Assembly (NCBI GenBank): GCA_945859605.1
Contig: OX243811.1
Coordinates: forward strand, 33,504,419-33,568,418
From: Lumbricus rubellus
Taxonomy: Eukaryota > Annelida > Clitellata > Crassiclitellata > Lumbricidae
Direction: 5' to 3'
Length of the DNA stretch: 64,000 nucleotides
Shown here: piece after piece, positions 1 to 11,126 of the stretch
How the letters are laid out: each line of letters starts with the position of its first letter
Position numbering within the stretch: position 1 is the first letter of the stretch
Notes under the pieces: model-generated
Told to the model about the DNA's origin: nothing
The model's input: the letters and a program-made list of their open reading frames with translations, nothing else
Database searches by the model: none
Translations under genes and position numbers: made by a program

Positions 1-219
1 AGTACATTGCAGTTCTTTTAATGAATCCCGACTAATATGGCGGCTGCCGGAAACCGAAATTTGTAGTTTGTACCATAGAATTGAAAGTAACTGTAATTTG
101 CTTATGGAGTTTATTGCTGCGAAAATGGCGGATGACAGTGGGTGGGGCTTTAAATCTCGTCACTTATTCTGACGACTGCGAGATCCGAAATCGACGTACT
201 GTTAATTATTTATACTGTG
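1..219 (+). mobile_element. Right end of a dispersed TIR element ('H')
   Basis: This block matches 52483-52701 with roughly 85% identity by eye, and both copies finish in TATACTGTG. The complete copy at 52011-52701 begins with CACAGTATAAATAATTAACA, which is the exact reverse complement of the end seen here, so this is the right terminus of a TIR element whose left part lies outside the window. It ends 212 bp before the start codon of the BTB gene, so the promoter or 5'UTR of that gene may be transposon-derived (inference). Confidence 0.7.
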
Positions 220-431
220 GTACAACTGCACGTTAAAAAAGCCCTGCGTTATATTAACTTTTCGGAAGATCGATCGAAAAACTGAGCTTCTGCTTACTTG
301 CTTGCTTGCATCGGCTACTTACTTACTTCGCGTGAGAACTGATCGGAATTCCAGGAATTGATCATTCATCCTGGAGATCTGAAGAAGCATTCTTCTAGGC
401 ACTGAATCATTGTATTGATTTAAAATTCACG

Positions 432-2537
432 ATGGCGATGGCCGTTCAGGTTCGCGAAAGGGTTGGATTTCACAGAGACGTCTATAATTCGCTCGTCAGG
501 TGCCTCATAAAGCAGCGAAAGACGGGCGAATTTTGCGATGTGATGCTACGAGTTAACAGTCAGTGTTACTACGCGCACAAAGCCGTCCTGGCAGCTGCCA
601 GTCCGTACTTCCGAACAATGTTCACCGCATGCATGAAAGAACAGCGAAGCGGAGAGATCGATCTCAGTAAATCGCTCCAGCTGGACAGTGAGGATTCGTT
701 CAGGCAAGTCCTCGATTTTATGTACTCTGGTGACATTGAAATAAACGTTGACAATTCGGAGGATATCCTTCGAATTGCGGACTTTCTGCTGTTTGAAGAT
801 GTGAAAGAGTACTGTAAACAGTTTTTCCTTGTACATGGTAATCTAAACCTGTCCAACTGCCTCTGGATCAGCATCCTTTCGGAGCATCACAATCTGAAAG
901 AGGTAGCTGAAGTCTCGCGAATGATGGTGAGCGCTCGGTTTCATGATTACTTCATTCACAGCGAGGAGATACTCGACCTTCCAGAAGCAATTTTCACTCG
1001 TCTACTGAAAGACCGCGATATGATTCAGTTCACAAGCGAGGAGAATCTCATTCGTGGACTTCTTCGATGGATACAACACGATGCAACAAACCGTCAGACA
1101 TCGCTTTGTCGACTCATGTCATGCGTTGTGGATGACGTGACAACAGAAGATTGCAGTCGCCTGCTCTGTCAGTTTCAGTCCATGCCAACATCGCTGCAAC
1201 TCTATTCAGAAGTCCAGAGCCCGACGAAATCATCTGGAAATTCAAGTTATGCTGGTGCAGCCACTGTTGCACACAACGACTTTGATCTGGATTTTTATGA
1301 CGACGACTTTCTTGACGATGCTTCGGAGCAGGTACTAATCGCGTTGAATTGCAACACGGCTGTGAAGTACTTTCGATTCTTCGTGTACAACGTTTCTCGT
1401 CGACAGTGGTACGTCTTGCCAGTTCACAGCGACCTAGTGCTGCAGATGATTCCGCCACGATTGAACATCTGTAGCATGATACTCCATGATGCGATGCTCT
1501 TCATGTTCCTTAGCTACAACCTTCCATATCCGACGGACATGCTACGAATCAACATCATGGCTTTCGACATTGAGCTTGGTGAACTCATGCTTCTGACTTT
1601 TCAGAATCGTGTCAGTACAAACGGCTGCTGTCAGACGACGCTGACTGACAACCGTTCGGTGCCACCGGCGATGGCTCACTGCGTCGGTTGCCTTTGCGTC
1701 GTCGGTAACTTTGAAGGTGCCGGCCAGGTGTTTGTCTGTGACCCAGGAAGCATGACGTACACCTGCTATCCGATACAGGGCACACGTTTTATTAGCCTTG
1801 CACGGGTAGCGGTGCGTGATGATCGGCACCTTTTTGTCTGGTGTAGACACCGTTTCGGGCACGAGGAGTACAGCGTGAATAAAGAGGTGTCATTTGCAAT
1901 CTTTGATGTCAAGAACCGCACTTTCGTACGACCTAATCTTCCAGCCCCACCTGGCATTGGCTACAACGATTTTGCCGACCCACACGTCCTTGGGATCGAG
2001 GATGGCCGGGTGGTGGTCCATACCCCAGGGAAGATGTCGCTGATGCTGGAAGAATCCAAGTCCTCATGGATCGTCCATGGCCGCACCGTACCATCCTTTC
2101 TTGCGGACCGCATCCCCCTCGAAATGCCGTACCACAGTTACGAGCTGTACGCGTTCCTCGAGGGAGCTGCATACAAGTTTTCCAACGTCGCCCCTTTCAT
2201 CACGTCCCTGTCCTGCCTCCGGTCAGGGCAGACAGCGGGCCAGCTGCAGGTCCCACCGCCAGTCGACGGAATCTCATTGGTCACTTCAGGTTATCTCATT
2301 TCGTCGTTTTTCTCTGCGCTGCCGTGCTGCGAACGTTTCGATAATTCGTTCACAAAGTTGATACACAAGAAGACGAAGCAGCTGTACGACACGGACACGG
2401 AGGAGAGCGGGACGGGTCGGTCGGCAGACAACAGCAGCAAGGAGGATGCGTACGAATACGATGGCTTTGAATACGACGACGATATTTACGGTTATTTTGA
2501 CGACTATGAATACGAACGCAATGTCGACGTGCTTTGA
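432..2537 (+). CDS. BTB-BACK (Kelch-like family) protein, intronless
   Basis: This is a 701-aa open frame in one exon. The start is the first in-frame ATG and has a good context (A at -3, G at +4). Residues about 25-130 form a BTB/POZ domain: FCDVMLRV, then the AHKAVLAAASPYFRTMF segment, then LDFMYSGDIEI. Residues about 135-245 fit a BACK domain. Residues about 300-620 hold repeated aromatic blade-like segments such as YNVSRRQWYVLP and FAIFDVKNRTF, which suggest a degenerate Kelch-type propeller without clear double-glycine signatures. The last 50 residues are unusually rich in Asp, Glu and Tyr. Family members usually act as substrate adaptors for Cullin-3 ubiquitin ligases; that role is inferred here. 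The orthologue was not identified. An intronless KLHL gene could be a retrocopy, but no poly(A) tract or target duplication is visible. Confidence 0.85.
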   Translation: MAMAVQVRERVGFHRDVYNSLVRCLIKQRKTGEFCDVMLRVNSQCYYAHKAVLAAASPYFRTMFTACMKEQRSGEIDLSKSLQLDSEDSFRQVLDFMYSGDIEINVDNSEDILRIADFLLFEDVKEYCKQFFLVHGNLNLSNCLWISILSEHHNLKEVAEVSRMMVSARFHDYFIHSEEILDLPEAIFTRLLKDRDMIQFTSEENLIRGLLRWIQHDATNRQTSLCRLMSCVVDDVTTEDCSRLLCQFQSMPTSLQLYSEVQSPTKSSGNSSYAGAATVAHNDFDLDFYDDDFLDDASEQVLIALNCNTAVKYFRFFVYNVSRRQWYVLPVHSDLVLQMIPPRLNICSMILHDAMLFMFLSYNLPYPTDMLRINIMAFDIELGELMLLTFQNRVSTNGCCQTTLTDNRSVPPAMAHCVGCLCVVGNFEGAGQVFVCDPGSMTYTCYPIQGTRFISLARVAVRDDRHLFVWCRHRFGHEEYSVNKEVSFAIFDVKNRTFVRPNLPAPPGIGYNDFADPHVLGIEDGRVVVHTPGKMSLMLEESKSSWIVHGRTVPSFLADRIPLEMPYHSYELYAFLEGAAYKFSNVAPFITSLSCLRSGQTAGQLQVPPPVDGISLVTSGYLISSFFSALPCCERFDNSFTKLIHKKTKQLYDTDTEESGTGRSADNSSKEDAYEYDGFEYDDDIYGYFDDYEYERNVDVL

Positions 2538-5500
2538 ATGAAAATATGTCGTCTGTTTTAGCGTTAGCCTTGGCGTTCTAGTATGAATGAGTGTGTAGGA
2601 TCACTTTTAGAATTATTGAAGAACTGAGGAATTTGATACGAAGCTGCATTAGGCTTTGCTGCCTGCTGCTAATTTTCTGAAGATTTTTGCAGCCAAGATC
2701 AGGTTATACGAAACATTTAATACCAAAGAGTTTCAAGATTGCAGCATTCCACGTTGATTCCTTTTGCACTGCCACAAGCTAACCAGCCGCCTTGGACGCC
2801 TTTGCCGATTCAATTATTTGAGGTGCCGTAGCTAGTGTCCTTGCAGGGAATCTAGTCAGGGAGAGCGTGTTTAGAATTTCAGTATATAAAATCATTTCGA
2901 GTGTTTTAATGCATTGGATGAATCTCTTGTTGAAAATTGCTCTTCCTGTAATATTCTCCCTATTTATTGTTTCAAAGCAAGTTTGTAAAACTCACATCAA
3001 GCTACATATTTTAAATATATTTTAATAATAATATTACTGTTCGTGTGATAGTGTTTATCGAGTTTTGCTAGCCTTGGTGTTGAGCGGACTGAATCGAGCT
3101 GACTCAGTGCTCACGTTGTGTACATAGATTTGATAATTATGTGTATGCATGTATAAACATTGTATACCTTGCAGGATCTGACTTCCAATGAGGCATATTT
3201 GTCAAGTGGTACATTGGAACTGAATACGTGTCCATCTGTTGCACTTTCAATTTTCACGCTCTTTTCCAAATGCAGTTGTAATTGTTTGTGCGCTCAGGCA
3301 TTTATATAGCACCACTTCAGGACATATATGAAACATGTGACATGTTGAAGTGATCTTTACCGCTGTGACATGTGATGCAGAAAGTGGTATGTTTTGAAGG
3401 AATGGTATTTAATGATAGTAGGCTACAGGTAGTGTGTAAACATGTTAAGATAACAATAATTATGTCAATCTTATGATTGGTAAGCTGTTGCACAATATGA
3501 TGTGCAAGCATTACAGATTGAAAATTAAAGCATCAGCAATGGTTCATGAGCATTATGTAAGTGTTTTGCATTACAAACTTGTTCAAAGTAGCATGCCTGG
3601 GAAAAATTCTTTTCAGTGCTTGCACCGAAGCAGTACAATATGAAACTACCATATGCAAAATTTAGAGTATGTAAGTGCTATAGTTGATAAAACAATACTG
3701 TCATTTATGTGGGCATTGCAATGTGTAAAGATGAGGAATTAAGAATATGTAAATGCTTTGGCTGGCAAAAAAAATTTTGTGTAAATATTTACAGCTTCTG
3801 GTGAAAAATTCTCTTATGTAAATATCTACAGCATGTACCTGTTGCAGTTTGATTGGAATGTTTAAAAAGTGTATGGATGAGCTGATACCTTTGGTAATAA
3901 TGATGGCAGAGAATGTTTATAATAATGTTGCACAGTGTGTTATGGAGGCAACTTACAATCGCACTTTCTTGAAAATTGCATGGTATTATTGCTTGAAACT
4001 GACTACAATTATGAACTTTGGAGCAAATAATGTCTGTCTTTAAGTATTGTGTTAAAATATTGTTAAATATTCTCAAGTTTTCTTTAGATGCTATGAAGTT
4101 TGGATGTTATGATGATCATTTACACAGTTTGACTCGCAATATTTGCTCTTTTATACGTAAGTATCATTATTGCATTTTTATACTCGGTCGATGTACATTT
4201 TCAGATCAAAATTTTTTTCCTTTTAGAAGGATGTTAACCGGTATTAAATCGCTAGTGTAAAGCTCTTCTGTGTGTAAATTTTGTCATACATGCCAGGCCA
4301 ACAATATCTTTATTGGCTGCAACTGAGTGCTTTGCTTTTTATTGAAATTGTGACTTTTATTGTAAAGTGTGGATAATGGATATATAAAATTTTATATATT
4401 GACCTGCAACGATGCATAAATATTGATAACTGTTAGAATTTATTTAAACTCACTATAAATCATTTATCAGAATGTGGGTAATATACTATATATATATATT
4501 GACCTGCACTAATGCATTAATATCGATAACTTATTATTTATACATTGGAATACATAATTATATATAAATATCAGTGCATGATGTTGATAAAGTCTGTTAT
4601 AACTTATTTATTATAATTATCGCTGATAATTTCCTTTCAAACTGTGGATATTTGTATGTAATTATTTGGGACAATGTTGAACTTTTCGTTACTAATAGTC
4701 ATCGTTAGCTCATGCTGACTAGTTTATCCTGCAAACTTGTAATTAGTAATTGTTTTATTGCGGTTAATGATGTTAATTACTGAGTTTTCATGTATTATGC
4801 TAGTCATTTGCTTGTAACTTATTACTCATTTTTGAGCATTTCGATGTGTAGTGTGATTTAGTCTTGTATAAATTTCGTTTGATATTGATGAGGAGTGTTG
4901 CCCTTCATTAGATATTGATTACATTGATTACACTGCTGTAGGTGCTTGAGTGAAAGTAGGCTTACAAAGTTGCAGTTAAAGTTGTTTGTCTACTAATTAT
5001 CTAGAATGTGAACTGTATTGCGTCATTAATTTGATGAGAATCTTTAGCGTTGGTTAGTCACCACAACACAGACTGAAAATTATTACAATAGCCAGTAGAA
5101 GACAATTCTTGTATGATTACTGCATTTTCATACAGTAATCGAAAATGAAAATACAGTATTCCCAAATGAAAATGCTAGAATGTTAACTCACTCGTTCATG
5201 CAACTCGCTTATTCACGCTTACCCACCTCTTACTGGTCAGTTTTGCCAAACTGATGTGTAGGACTGATTCTTCCCATTCTATGAACTTAGTGCCTATCGT
5301 ATCAATTTGAATTCTGTTGTGTCACCCTGAGCATTTCTCTTGCACAGCATTCTCAAATACCTACCTCTGAACAGTTTCTCTTAACGTGGTGCTACATAAA
5401 TTTACGATTACAATTAGGTTGCAGTTGTTTGAGAGACATACATGTAACTGAACATTGAGAAATTCTTACAGAAATACACAGCAGCGTGCACCTGCATACA

Positions 5501-6480
5501 CACGCATCCACTCACACATGCACACACACACATGCTGTGCATATCTAGTGATCACCAGCACAGTAGCCTACATGTTTTCCATTGTTCAGAGAGAGTGATA
5601 TATATATATGCTCTGCAGACATCATGTACACACTCCAAGTTTGCACGTAGCATACTGTGAACTCGTGTCTTTTATACCTCGTGTTCCCATGTTGCTCTGA
5701 TTAATTATAATATGCTCAGCATACATTGTTAAGAGCTGGTTGGTGAGAGGTTGGACGTTGGTTGATAAAGAGTTCAGAATTCTTTGACAAGAGTAACCTA
5801 ACTAGTACATCAAAATATGAACTATTAGCCCTGTGCTTAAAGCATTGCACTGAACTGGAAGTTCAGAACATTATCGGTAATTCAAATGAGTGTTTGTGGT
5901 GTATAAATATATAAAACTCTGAACTGTGCTCAACCACAATAATTAAAATCAGTTGTCATTCCCAGACATATCATTTTTCAACAGGTTATTTGACTAAATC
6001 ATCTCTCTGGTCATTCCTAAACAACAGGAACTCTTCGTGGTGAAATTTAAGCTTTTCATTTGCTGCACATAGTTTTGAAACTCTTCATCTGCTCAATCAC
6101 TTGTGTCAGGTTAACCGTTAAGTCAATTTGAACTCTTCCTTTGGAAGTTTGTTTTGAAGGCCAGTGTGCACTTTTATGTTGTTTTGTGACTACTACAGGA
6201 TCATTGGTGAACAGTTACCTGGGTTACTGTGTAGACTTAGGCATTTTTGCCCACATTGCTTATAAATTACGACATTGCTGCACTGAGAAAGCAGTTCAGG
6301 AAGTTTAACTCCGACGTTTATGAATTGGCTTGTTGCTGTGGATTGTACATACCACAGCAAGCACACAGTGACGTTAAGCAATTTTTGGACCTGGTTAATT
6401 GTTTGCTGGGTGATTGTTATTGAACAAGTACAAGCCTTCTGGGAACCATGGATTGATCTAACAGTTAAGATCTTCTAGGG

Positions 6481-6511
<31 letters not shown>

Positions 6512-7093
6512 TTGGAGCACAAAAGCACCCAACAAAACCCAAGAGGAGGAACAACACGCATAGTCTTTAATTCATGGCAGATTTCGTTTGCATGGTTAAA
6601 GAGAGAACATGTGTTTTGTGGAGATCCATCTGGTGCTAAGATATCAGCAATCTGGGTATGTTTAACAGCAGGTACATTAAAAATATGTTCAGTTGTTAGA
6701 TTATATATTGATCATATTTGAACTAAAAACAACGTTCTGTGACCCAGTGCCTGGTTACATGCACTGTGGCTCCTATTCGACTTATGAAGAATTCCTTCTC
6801 TACTTTTCACCTGTTTGTGTGTTGTAGTTGAAACCATGCTAAGCATGTAGGTCTAAATTACTGGGGTGGTATGAGGCTACAGTTGCCTTACAGGAGTTTG
6901 CGTCTCCGTTTCGTGAATGGTTTTAGAAAGATTCCTATGATGCAGGGAGAGTCGTGTACTGCATTTTGTTGTCGGCTTTTTCTGATCTCAGATTGTGTAG
7001 TTTTCAATTTTCCTTTTCAATAAATAAACTGATTTATTATTGAAAAGCTGTTCTAGTGTTTATTTCGTTTTCCAGACGTGTCTTAACCTGGAG
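2538..7093. other. 3'UTR of the BTB gene plus intergenic DNA, no gene seen
   Basis: This is AT-rich sequence with only short, unconvincing open frames. It contains a CA-rich patch near 5500-5535 and a TTG microsatellite at 6481-6514. A tandem AATAAATAAA at 7019-7028 could serve as a polyadenylation signal for a plus-strand transcript, but it lies 4.5 kb past the BTB stop. Confidence 0.5.
6481..6514. repeat. (TTG)n microsatellite
   Basis: A GTT/TTG trinucleotide run with a single interruption (ATG). It produces a poly-Leu stretch in one frame, which I do not regard as coding. Confidence 0.85.
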
Positions 7094-7407
7094 TATAGGC
7101 GTACGGGAGATTTCAGCAGTGGGGGGGGGGTCAAGATTTTACTTCTGCCCGAAAAATAAATCTTGTGGTGGAAAATACTATTTTTCCCCAGAAAAAACCT
7201 TTTTTGTTCATCGGGTTGAAATCTCGTGAAAAATACTATTTCTGGTTTTTTAAACCATTTTCTTGGGTCTGCTTGCCTGAAAAACAGACTTGCCCGAAAT
7301 AGTTGAGGACCTTTTAGTCATCGGGTTGAGTGCTTGCCCGAAAAAACAGACTTGCCCGAAATTTGGGGGCATTTGTCCCATATGGACCCCCGCCTCGTAC
7401 GCCTATG
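7094..7407 (-). mobile_element. hAT-like MITE, CATAGGCGTA family, copy A1
   Basis: The ends are TATAGGCGTACGGGAG and CTCGTACGCCTATG. The first base of the left end has mutated (C to T). The flanks acctggag and acctgagt are a decayed 8-bp target duplication. The interior carries the family's repeated CTTGCCCGAAA phrases and a CTTTTAGTCATCGGG motif. It has no coding capacity. Confidence 0.75.
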
Positions 7408-8752
7408 ACCTGAGTGGCAAAAGCTGACCCTTGCTGCACACGAACCAGTCCATATTAATAAACTAGACATAGATGCCATAGAAGTCAAGTTTATATACAC
7501 AGTACGCTTGAACAACTTTCATGTTTCTGGAGTTAGCTTACTTCCTTGTCTAATACCTCTTAACTTAGTGTTTCATTCAATTGCAGAATGGTAGATGTTA
7601 CGGATATTCGGGTATGCTACTACGTTTAGCAGCATGGTTAGAATTTCCGGGAGGTTTGAGAGGGTTCAAGCCCCCTGCCCCTAGTCTTTCTTAGAGCCAT
7701 ATACCTTGCACATCAGTGACATCACAACTCCAACAGAAATCAACGTCTGACCCCAAGTTATTTGTCCACAATTCTCATACTGCTTAGCAGAGTTCAACAA
7801 TGAAGATTGAGATAGTGTACTGAATTGCTTTAATTGTCTGCAATGTAGTATCCAGTGTTTCAGGACATCTTATGACTTCCTGCAGCTATAAGGTCGTTGA
7901 TTCAGACCTATAATTATTGTTAACTTTCAATATGGATGCATTGTCTGTAAACGTTAGGCTATAGGAAACGGGTTTAATTTGGGTCAATAATAATTTTATT
8001 AGTTGGACTATAGGGCATTGTGTCGTTATTTGTCAAATTGCAAGCAGCAAAATTCCGAGCTTTGACGGACCACGGTCACGCTTGACATACGGCAAACATT
8101 GGTCGAACAGGAGGCTATCCCAGCGGGTAGGCTATACGCCAGACTCAAACACTGTAGCAGGAAATCACTGAAGCGAAACGGAACGAGGCTGGCTTCGAAG
8201 GAATCGTGCATTGTCCGTGTCGGGTATACGTACACGCCCTCAGAAAGGCACTTGGGTGGATCGAGTGTGTGCACAATTTCTTATGTGCATTTGCACATAG
8301 ATGTCATAGACCGATCTGCTGGGAGTTTTTCAGGCCTAGGCCTACATGTTGTGCGTGCTATACTCAATGGCGTGGTCGTTTTGTGTTTGCATGCGAGATA
8401 TAGAATAACGATTGGGAGAAACTGCGCAGTTTGACAAAGTTATAGCACTTTGGGGGAAGTGGTGGCCTATTCCGTTTAAACAGTGCCGTAGGCAACGGCG
8501 AAATTATACGAAAGTAGCCTAAGTGCGATTGCACTGAAGACGCGGCTACTGGATGAAAGTGGAGAGAGTGGGATCCAAGTCTATCCAAACGATCTTATTG
8601 ACATTGGGAAGATTTCTGGTTGAGGAGGCTCGAGTGTCCAGGTACATGTTGTAGGCTTACTGTTCGGGATACTGGGGAGGTTTGGAAGGACTTCTCGGAC
8701 ATAGGAACTATTTCCAAGCAGATAGGAAAGAAGTGATATCTATCTGGTCGAA
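7408..8752. other. Intergenic DNA and probable 5' flank of the next gene
   Basis: No gene is recognisable. Base composition becomes more GC-rich from about 8030, consistent with an upstream or 5'UTR region of the CDS that starts at 8753. Overlapping frames of about 65-111 aa here lack any recognisable protein signature. Confidence 0.4.
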
Positions 8753-10387
8753 ATGTACTCGAGCAAAAAAGGACTGGATGCCACCGCCGCCGACTTGGAC
8801 CAGCCACATGTACCGCTGGCCAAGTTCCGGGTGCTGTACATCGGTCGTGCCGCCCCAAGGGCTACCCTCGAAAGCCTGGAGGCGATCCAGAAGCCTCTCT
8901 GCGAGCTGTACACGAAGGACGACATCCAGTCACGGGACACAGACACGGACGCCGTTCTGACGATCTACACGAGTGGTCTGCTGATGGAGCCGGTCAATCC
9001 GCTCGACAGCGATCTCTGGCTCCCCATCCAGACCCTCCAGTCGAGTGCCGCCGTCAAGGCCGTTGTCGAGAACCTCCAGCCAGGAGCCTGCCAGATGGAG
9101 AAGGGTGAGCTGTACTTCGCACCCGTCGACGACCCTAAGGCTGCCGGGTCGTCATACCCCGCGATCTTCACGTGCGTGATGGGTCGAAGCAACGGACTAC
9201 CGCTGACCGACTGCTACGCGTTCATCTGCCAGTCGAAGGACGCCTCCCTGCTTATGGTCCAGGCGATGATGCATGCCTTCAGCAACAAGGGGGGATGGGC
9301 CTGCGACCGACCGCCCAAGAGGGTCCTCGTCTCCACCGCAGCGCAGTGCATCGACACTACTACATTGGATCTGCAGACGAATGTCAACGGGTGTCAGTTT
9401 GCTGACGGCACCCCGGCAGAGTTCTACGAGAGACCGCCGCTAGGGGGCTTCTTCTACACGCCGAGTGCGGGGCTCATCCAGAGGTTCAAGATCCAGGGGG
9501 AGGACTGCTCGACCGCCCAGCCATTCATGTCTGGTGGTGGTGGTGGTGGTGGTCAGATGCGCACCCCCTACATTCCCGAGCAGTTGCCGCCACGACAGCC
9601 CCCTTCGTCTGTTATGCCAATGGTCGTCTACGGCACAGACCAGGAAGCCATCTTCGTCGATGAGGATTTCACCGTGAATGACTGGAACCGTGCCCCCAAC
9701 GGTGGTAGAGTCATGCAGTCGAGTGGACCAGGTCAGTCACAGGCTGCAGTCGCCTTCAATCCGTACCTTGTCCCAGTCATGGACGTCCCACCGGCGGTTG
9801 CCATTGCACCCTATCAACCTCCTCAGATCAACGGACCATCGATTGTCAAACAGACGACTACAGCCGTAAGCAGAGACCCAGTCGTCAAGACGAACAACTG
9901 GGGCAGACGCGGCGACTACGGACCGCCAGCGGCAACCGCGAAGGATCCCACCGTGATCGTACCCGTAGTCCAGCCGACGGTCGGCCACGCCGCCCCGGGA
10001 CACGGCTATGGTGACCAGCAGGACCCCATCTACCAGAAGCGACTTCCTCGCAACAACATGGATATCGACCAAGCGTACGTGAACCAGAGCAGTGGAACTG
10101 GTAGAGGGTACACCACCAGCGGAAACGTGCACGGACTTGCAGCTTCGGGTGGCGTGAGCGGAAGTACTCCGGGATATGGCCAAGCGCCGGCGGCGGTGGT
10201 AGAGGACCTGTACTCGCGCCGTCTTCCTCCTCCGACCCAGGAGCCTCTGCCGCAGGGAGCCAAGCAGTTCGACTCGAACTTCATCCTACAGCAGAGTGAT
10301 ACCGACAAAGCGAGGATCGGGGATTTCGAAAACTACCGCGGATACAATGCTCCCGTTGGCATAAGCGTCGCTGATTTCGGCTTCTAA
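8753..10387 (+). CDS. Uncharacterised protein with a possible PTB/PID-like N-terminus
   Basis: This is a 544-aa uninterrupted frame with coding-like GC-rich composition unlike its surroundings. Residues about 22-180 resemble a phosphotyrosine-binding fold. The cues are KFRVLYIGRA as a first strand, a central VLTIYTSGLL strand, and a closing segment AIFTCVMGRSNG...CYAFICQ followed by the helix-like SLLMVQAMMHAFS. This is similarity of pattern, not a confirmed family match. From about residue 230 the chain is low in complexity and rich in Pro, Gln and Gly. It includes an eight-glycine run near residues 260-268 encoded by GGT repeats, two related RRLPPP/KRLPRN patches, and a hydrophobic end, SVADFGF. 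No signal peptide or membrane segment is visible. The start is the first ATG of the frame. A scaffold or adaptor role would fit such a layout but is speculative. Confidence 0.75.
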   Translation: MYSSKKGLDATAADLDQPHVPLAKFRVLYIGRAAPRATLESLEAIQKPLCELYTKDDIQSRDTDTDAVLTIYTSGLLMEPVNPLDSDLWLPIQTLQSSAAVKAVVENLQPGACQMEKGELYFAPVDDPKAAGSSYPAIFTCVMGRSNGLPLTDCYAFICQSKDASLLMVQAMMHAFSNKGGWACDRPPKRVLVSTAAQCIDTTTLDLQTNVNGCQFADGTPAEFYERPPLGGFFYTPSAGLIQRFKIQGEDCSTAQPFMSGGGGGGGQMRTPYIPEQLPPRQPPSSVMPMVVYGTDQEAIFVDEDFTVNDWNRAPNGGRVMQSSGPGQSQAAVAFNPYLVPVMDVPPAVAIAPYQPPQINGPSIVKQTTTAVSRDPVVKTNNWGRRGDYGPPAATAKDPTVIVPVVQPTVGHAAPGHGYGDQQDPIYQKRLPRNNMDIDQAYVNQSSGTGRGYTTSGNVHGLAASGGVSGSTPGYGQAPAAVVEDLYSRRLPPPTQEPLPQGAKQFDSNFILQQSDTDKARIGDFENYRGYNAPVGISVADFGF

Positions 10388-10455
10388 CAACATCAGCAGC
10401 AGCACCAGCAGCATCACCACCAGCAGCAGCAAAAGCACCACCAGCAGCAGCGAAG
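10388..10455 (+). repeat. CAG/CAC-rich simple repeat in the 3'UTR
   Basis: Immediately after the stop codon there is an imperfect (CAG)n/(CAC)n run. It would be poly-Gln/His if translated, but it lies outside the frame. Confidence 0.7.
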
Positions 10456-10655
10456 ACGATTGACCTCCCAGTAGGAGATCTGCAAATGTGTTTTCGACTT
10501 TTCGTGATATAAATACATATGCCTGTATACACCAAAATCGTATCGTACTCCTTGCGCAGATATCCGATTGCGTCCAAACATTTGGATTTGCATTCACAAG
10601 TCGGCCTATAGAACATTCTGCGGGTGTTCTATATTATGTTTTTCCAGATGTTCTA

Positions 10656-10735
10656 TAGGCCTAGACCTATTGTATTGTATTGTATTGTATTTAAACATTT
10701 ATAAAGCGCCTCTAGTAGGGTGAACCGTTCAGATG
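10656..10735 (-). mobile_element. 3' tail fragment of a retroposon, (TACAA)n-ended
   Basis: Read on the minus strand, a GGCGCTTTATAAATGTTTAA segment is followed by four to five ATACA units. This is the usual look of a SINE or LINE 3' tail. No head or coding part could be found next to it. Confidence 0.4.
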
Positions 10736-10884
10736 CGCTCCCAGTGCGCAAGGCCCAGCGAGAAGAAACAGGTTTTGAGAAGAGACCTACAACGGACTTG
10801 CAGCGTGAAGGCAGAACTAAATTCTGCAAACGCGATTTCATTTGGGTGTACCTTAATTGACGAGTTATTTAGCCGAAATAGCCT

Positions 10885-11126
10885 ATAACTTGTTCCTAGC
10901 TTTACTTTTACAACTACCCTTCCCTACCATTGCCAAGTCGTTTCGACACGACTGGCCTGTATATAGGTCAAGCCACGGCTACAGGAAGTGGTCTAGGCCT
11001 AGTTTTTGAAGTTTGAATGTTCTATGTAGTCCAAAACGTTGGATTGTAGATGTTGAAGAAAATTTAGGAAAATTTCGTAAACATAAGGGAAGGGTAGTTG
11101 TAAAAGTTAAGTTAGGAGCAAGTTAT
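10885..11126. mobile_element. Foldback MITE-like element
   Basis: The left arm begins ATAACTTGTTCCTAGCTTTA and continues through CAACTACCCTTCCCT. The right arm is its inverted copy at about 11082-11126 with a few mismatches. The arms are about 44 bp with a loop of about 150 bp. No clear target duplication is visible. Confidence 0.6.

Noticed and set aside
1..219. Capture of the BTB promoter by MITE G
   Set aside because: The shared block ends in the inverted terminus of element H, so both loci simply carry H copies.
546..2361. Several frames of 60-114 aa overlapping the BTB gene
   Set aside because: Shadow frames of a strong coding sequence with no own features.
7640..7690. tRNA-like or SINE head near GGGTTCAAGCCCCC
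   Set aside because: A B-box-like phrase is present but no A box or tail at the right spacing.
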